Below are positions 6,840 to 9,260 of a DNA stretch of 9,260 nucleotides, piece after piece; position 1 is the first letter of the stretch, and every line of letters begins with the position of its first letter. The stretch comes from Acidobacteriota bacterium (GTDB lineage Bacteria > Acidobacteriota > Polarisedimenticolia > J045), in contig JALTMS010000687.1 of assembly GCA_027001345.1 (NCBI GenBank), forward strand, positions 1-9,260. The letters run 5' to 3'. The notes beneath the pieces are model-generated. The model worked only from the letters and a program-made list of their open reading frames with translations. It made no database searches and was not told where the DNA came from. The position numbers and the translations under genes are program-made.

Positions 6840-7225
6840 CGTTGTGGTGGCTGCGCACGATTCTGGTCGACCTAGCGCCCACCGGCGGCTTCCGGGCGGG
6901 AGCGAGGGTTGCCCCCCCCCACGGGAGAGCAGCACGTGGTGGATCTCGCGGATCAGGCGGCTCGAGAGCGGAAACCCCTCGCGTCCCCTCGATCTGCGAG
7001 GAGAGCACCGCCTCCTTGCGAACGTAGGCGTAGAGGAGGGCGAGGTGTCCGGCGGCAGAAGCCCCGTCGAGACGACTCACTGCAAGCCCCCCCCTCGAGT
7101 ACCTGCTGAATCCTGCCCTCAAACCCCAGAGGAGGAACCGGCGGAAGGAGAGCCGGGACGAACGCCCGGACGTATTCCTCTCCGGCGCCGATGATTCCCT
7201 GGCGGCCTGTCTCTGCGCGCTTCAT
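6840..7225 (-). pseudogene. Decayed fic pseudogene (N-terminal third of a second Fic subfamily)
   Basis: Reading starts at ATG 7225 with MKRAETGRQGIIGAGEE, continues through a proline-rich FVPALLPPVPPL segment and reaches IQQVLE, as in Fic proteins with an N-terminal Fic_N-type domain. At a run of eight C on the + strand (7087-7094) the frame shifts and homology continues as SRLDGAS, YAYVRKEAVLSSQIEGT. SSQIEGT is the inhibitory-helix motif of this subfamily. Right after it the homology jumps into a third frame as GFPLSSRLIREIHHVLLSRG, skipping the 40-50 residues normally in between. A short GAGGGG direct repeat flanks the apparent junction. A run of nine C (6912-6920) then precedes loss of recognisable sequence, and the HPFxxGNGR core is absent. 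It is clearly different in sequence from the intact fic gene next to it, so it is not a tandem duplicate. Identification rests on motif recognition by eye. Confidence 0.75.
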
Positions 7226-7251
7226 CGTGGATCCCGCCCCTTGATCAGGAA

Positions 7252-7287
7252 CGCTGAAGAGTCGGGTGCAGCTTCAAGACTTCAGCG
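7252..7287. repeat. 8-bp perfect inverted repeat downstream of the IntI-like gene
   Basis: CGCTGAAG (7252-7259) and CTTCAGCG (7280-7287) are perfect inverted copies separated by 20 nt. It lies 20 bp past the stop of the integrase-like gene and 27 bp before the fic-relic ATG. On the minus strand the hairpin is followed by TTCCTGATC, not a clear U-tract, so it is at best a weak terminator. It lacks the GTTRRRY/RYYYAAC ends of an attC site. Confidence 0.3.
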
Positions 7288-7306
7288 GCCAGGTTTCAAC
7301 AAGGAC

Positions 7307-8272
7307 TCAGAGCGCGTCGAGTGGGGAACGCAGGCCACCGGGGATCGTCGGCCGCACATTGCCTTCGGCGACGCCGAGCAGGGTCCGCACCTGCTCGGGC
7401 TCGACGCCGTCTTCCAGCAGATGCGTGGCGAAGGCATGCCGCAGGCTCGCCGAATCGACCGTGGATCCCAGGCCGGCCCGCCGGGCCGCATCGGCCAGCG
7501 CCGCCTCGACCGCCACCGGGTGAAGGCGGCAGTCGAGCTGTCCGCGTGCCAGCGGACCGGAGAGCGGCGGCGGGGTCGCCGGAAAGAGGAATTGCCACTC
7601 CAGCCGCCGGCTGCGTCGGGGACCGCCGACGGGGACGGGTTCCACCGCGACCCAACCAGCACCCCGACGGCAGGCGTCGAGATGCCGCCGCTGAACCCGG
7701 GCGAGCTGCCGCGCAAGACTGCCGGCGGCACGGGCTGCAACGACGGTGACGCGCCGGCGAGATCGGCAGCGTCCGACCTGCAGTCGGCAGGCCTTCGGGT
7801 CGAGATCCCGCAGTCTCAGGTCGAGGCACTCGCCGACGGTCAGCCCCGAGCCGTAGATCAGCATGGCCACCAACCGCTCGGGCTCGTCGAGGCGGGCCAG
7901 CCAGCTTCGGACCTCGACCCGGGCGAGCGGGCGGGGCCAGCGCCGCGAAGGATGGGCCTCGAGCAGCCCGTCGAGCCAGGTATCGTGGCAGTCCAGTACG
8001 TGGCGACAGAAGAACACCAGCGCCCAGCACGCCGCTGCCGCGGCTACCGCTCCGTGCCGAACCGCGATCGCCTCGAGGTGTCCGACCACCTCGGCCCGTC
8101 CGATCTGCCGGCGGGATCCGATCCGTCGACTGCGGATGAAGTTCCGGACCGCTGCGAGCACCTCCCGCTGCACCCACGACCCATAGTGGCGAGCGGCGAG
8201 TTCCTCGCGCAGGCGTGCCAGCGCGCCGGAGGGGCGGCAGCCAACCGGTGGTCGTGAAGTCGTGGTTTCCAT
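7307..8272 (-). CDS. Integron-integrase (IntI)-like tyrosine recombinase lacking most catalytic residues
   Basis: 321-aa protein of the usual IntI length. The N-terminal half follows the IntI core-binding domain (LREELAARHYGSW near residues 20-32, FIRSRR, AEVVGHLEAIAV, FFCRHVL). The C-terminal half carries IYGSGL...ECLDLRLRDLD, the EWQFLFPA segment, the extra helix region HPVAVEAALADAARRAGL that sets integron integrases apart from XerC/D, SLRHAFATHLLEDGV, and the IntI-type end GGLRSPLDAL. The catalytic positions are altered. The box I Arg (GLR in IntI) is Thr in YGSGLTVGEC; the His of HTLRH is Ala (SASLRH); the His of LLGH is Val (LLGVAEG). The block holding the nucleophilic Tyr (MIYTHV) is missing, apparently through a short in-frame deletion before GGLRSPLD. 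Only the box II Arg remains. The frame is intact, GC3 is high, and a GGGAG lies 10 nt before the ATG. It is therefore likely still translated, but not expected to recombine DNA. Confidence 0.82.
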   Translation of the reverse strand: METTTSRPPVGCRPSGALARLREELAARHYGSWVQREVLAAVRNFIRSRRIGSRRQIGRAEVVGHLEAIAVRHGAVAAAAACWALVFFCRHVLDCHDTWLDGLLEAHPSRRWPRPLARVEVRSWLARLDEPERLVAMLIYGSGLTVGECLDLRLRDLDPKACRLQVGRCRSRRRVTVVAARAAGSLARQLARVQRRHLDACRRGAGWVAVEPVPVGGPRRSRRLEWQFLFPATPPPLSGPLARGQLDCRLHPVAVEAALADAARRAGLGSTVDSASLRHAFATHLLEDGVEPEQVRTLLGVAEGNVRPTIPGGLRSPLDAL

Positions 8273-8312
8273 CGCGCGTCGGCTCCCTCACCGACGATCC
8301 AAGACCCCCGGA

Positions 8313-8344
8313 GCGCACCACGAAAGTGCGCCGGCGCAGCCGGC
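8313..8344. repeat. Two adjacent GC-rich hairpins between the Nif3-like gene and the IntI-like gene
   Basis: GCGCAC (8313-8318) and GTGCGC (8326-8331) form a 6-bp stem with a 7-nt loop. GCCGGC-GCA-GCCGGC (8330-8344) forms a second stem that shares two bases with the first, so the two compete. They sit in the 115-bp spacer where a classical integron would have attI, upstream of intI. No U-tract follows on the minus strand and no GTTRRRY core is present. They may end or slow transcription from the Nif3-like gene, or be a chance product of high GC. Confidence 0.3.
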
Positions 8345-8387
8345 TCCCATTGCCGAGAATCAACCTGTGGGCGAATGGGCCCGGCGA

Positions 8388-9149
8388 TCAGACCGGCGAG
8401 CCGATCTCGATCGAGCGCAGGGTCAGGCCGAAGCGCTCGGCCAGCAACTCGCCCAGGGCCTGCACGCCGAAGCGTTCAGTGGCGTGATGCCCCGCAGCGA
8501 CGAAGTGCAGACCTTCCTCGCGGGCCAGGTGCACCATCGCTTCGCTGGCCTCGCCGGTGAGGAAGAGGTCGAGGCCCATCCGTGCGGCCAGCTCGGCCGA
8601 GCGGGGATCGGCACCGGTGACCACACCGAAGCTGCGTACCCGCGCCGGGCCGCCATCGACTACCAGCGGATCCCTCCCGGTGGCTCGTGCGATACGGCCG
8701 AAGAAATCGGCGGCGGGCACCTCTTCGGCCAGGCGACAGACCAGGCCGATGGGCACCCGGCCCACGGGAAAGGCGGGTTCGACGCTGGTGGCACCCAGCC
8801 GGCGAGCCAGCACGGCGTTGTTGCCCACCTCCGGGTGGCGATCGAGGGGCAGGTGGTAGGCCAGTAGGTTGATCTCGGCACCGAGCAGGCCGCTCAGCCG
8901 GCGGCGCAGGGAGCGTTCGATACGCACTCCCCGGGAGGAGTTCCAGAAGATCCCGTGATGCACCAGCAGAGCGTCGGCTTGCCATGCCGCGGCCGCCTCG
9001 ATCAGGGCCTGGCAGGCGGTGACTCCCACCGCCAGTCGCTGCACCGATTCCCGCCCCTCCACCTGCAGACCGTTGGGGCAGTAGTCCCGTACCTCGTCGA
9101 CCTCGAGGTAGACCTCGAGGAATTCCAGCAGTTCAGCACGTCCGACCAC
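8388..9149 (-). CDS. Nif3/YbgI-family dinuclear metal centre protein (often annotated GTP cyclohydrolase 1 type 2)
   Basis: 253 aa, close to E. coli YbgI in length. It carries the metal-ligand motifs of the family: LLVHHGIFW with His64 and His65, YHLPLDRH with Asp103, and GHHATERFG with His221 and Glu225 near the C-terminus. Other family landmarks are CPNGLQVEG near residue 24-32, LDRHPEVGNN and TGEASEAMVHLARE. The protein is cytoplasmic, with no signal peptide. The biochemical role of the family is unsettled despite the common GTP cyclohydrolase label, so I give only the family. The start is GTG at 9149, supported by GGAG seven bases upstream. It is the first gene of the minus-strand series in the window, 115 bp before the IntI-like gene. 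Confidence 0.93.
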   Translation of the reverse strand: MVGRAELLEFLEVYLEVDEVRDYCPNGLQVEGRESVQRLAVGVTACQALIEAAAAWQADALLVHHGIFWNSSRGVRIERSLRRRLSGLLGAEINLLAYHLPLDRHPEVGNNAVLARRLGATSVEPAFPVGRVPIGLVCRLAEEVPAADFFGRIARATGRDPLVVDGGPARVRSFGVVTGADPRSAELAARMGLDLFLTGEASEAMVHLAREEGLHFVAAGHHATERFGVQALGELLAERFGLTLRSIEIGSPV

Positions 9150-9260
9150 GGCTCGTCTCCACGGTCCCCTCCCGCTCCCAGGATACCCAAAGCCGTCGCT
9201 CGCCGTCGGCGGCTTGCCTCCCCCACCGCCGGTGGCATCATGGCTGCGGCCCGCCGCCCA
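9150..9260. other. Non-coding flank or edge of a neighbouring gene
   Basis: Upstream of the Nif3-like gene I see only its ribosome-binding site and a weak minus-strand -10-like TATCCT in the stretch near 9180-9190, without a convincing -35. An ATG on the + strand at 9240 runs off the window (M-A-A-R-R-P) and could begin a divergent gene, but too little is present to judge. Confidence 0.3.

Noticed and set aside
6808..7194. 128-codon + strand ORF near the fic promoter region
   Set aside because: The minus strand here reads as Fic N-terminal sequence. The + frame is its shadow and is Pro/Arg/Glu-rich without motifs.
7241..8257. 338-codon + strand open frame, and a 355-codon minus frame (7296-8363), over the integrase-like gene
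   Set aside because: Both are alternate frames of the IntI-like gene and have low-complexity Arg/Pro/Gly-rich products.
4700..8400. Possible integron attC/attI sites around the IntI-like gene
   Set aside because: I looked for paired GTTRRRY and RYYYAAC ends by eye. The only RYYYAAC matches found, near 6410 and 6675, lie inside fic coding sequence and have no partner. An attC covariance model search would be decisive.
9099..9120. Tandem CCTCGAGG palindromes
   Set aside because: They lie inside the Nif3-like gene and encode the LEV repeats of its N-terminal helix. CTCGAG is common throughout this genome, so they are ordinary coding sequence.

Overview
The window is a high-GC bacterial chromosome segment. 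Shine-Dalgarno sequences precede several genes and all recognisable proteins are of bacterial type. GC by hand count on sample lines is about 65-78% in most of the window, but about 48-55% between roughly 4.8 and 6.8 kb. I cannot assign a phylum from the sequence alone.

Layout. The left part reads on the + strand. It holds the 3' two thirds of a DNA topoisomerase III gene (topB) with four C-terminal zinc-ribbon-like repeats, then a SufS/class V aminotransferase-like PLP enzyme. These meet head-on, 24 bp apart, a long series of minus-strand genes. From right to left, in their direction of transcription, these are: a Nif3/YbgI-family dinuclear-metal protein; an integron-integrase (IntI)-like tyrosine recombinase; a decayed fic pseudogene; an intact class II Fic AMP-transferase-like gene; a small predicted membrane protein that overlaps the fic stop codon; a 113-residue conserved-looking hypothetical protein; and an adenylate-kinase-like NMP kinase.

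Most notable points. (1) The IntI-like protein keeps its full length and the integron-specific insert, but four of the five catalytic positions of tyrosine recombinases are replaced or deleted, so it looks like a catalytically dead integrase. No attI or attC site is visible. (2) The intact fic, the small membrane ORF and the 113-aa ORF lie in a lower-GC island, which suggests recent acquisition. (3) The fic gene has a good promoter placed so that its mRNA would start at or next to the ATG, and a dyad just upstream. (4) The second fic gene is a broken relic of a different Fic subfamily, with lesions at two poly-G tracts and an internal deletion.

How the genes work together: topB (DNA decatenation), the PLP enzyme, the NMP kinase and the Nif3-like protein look like ordinary chromosomal functions. 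The middle of the window (4.8-8.3 kb) looks like accessory DNA, with relics of mobile-element and Fic modules.
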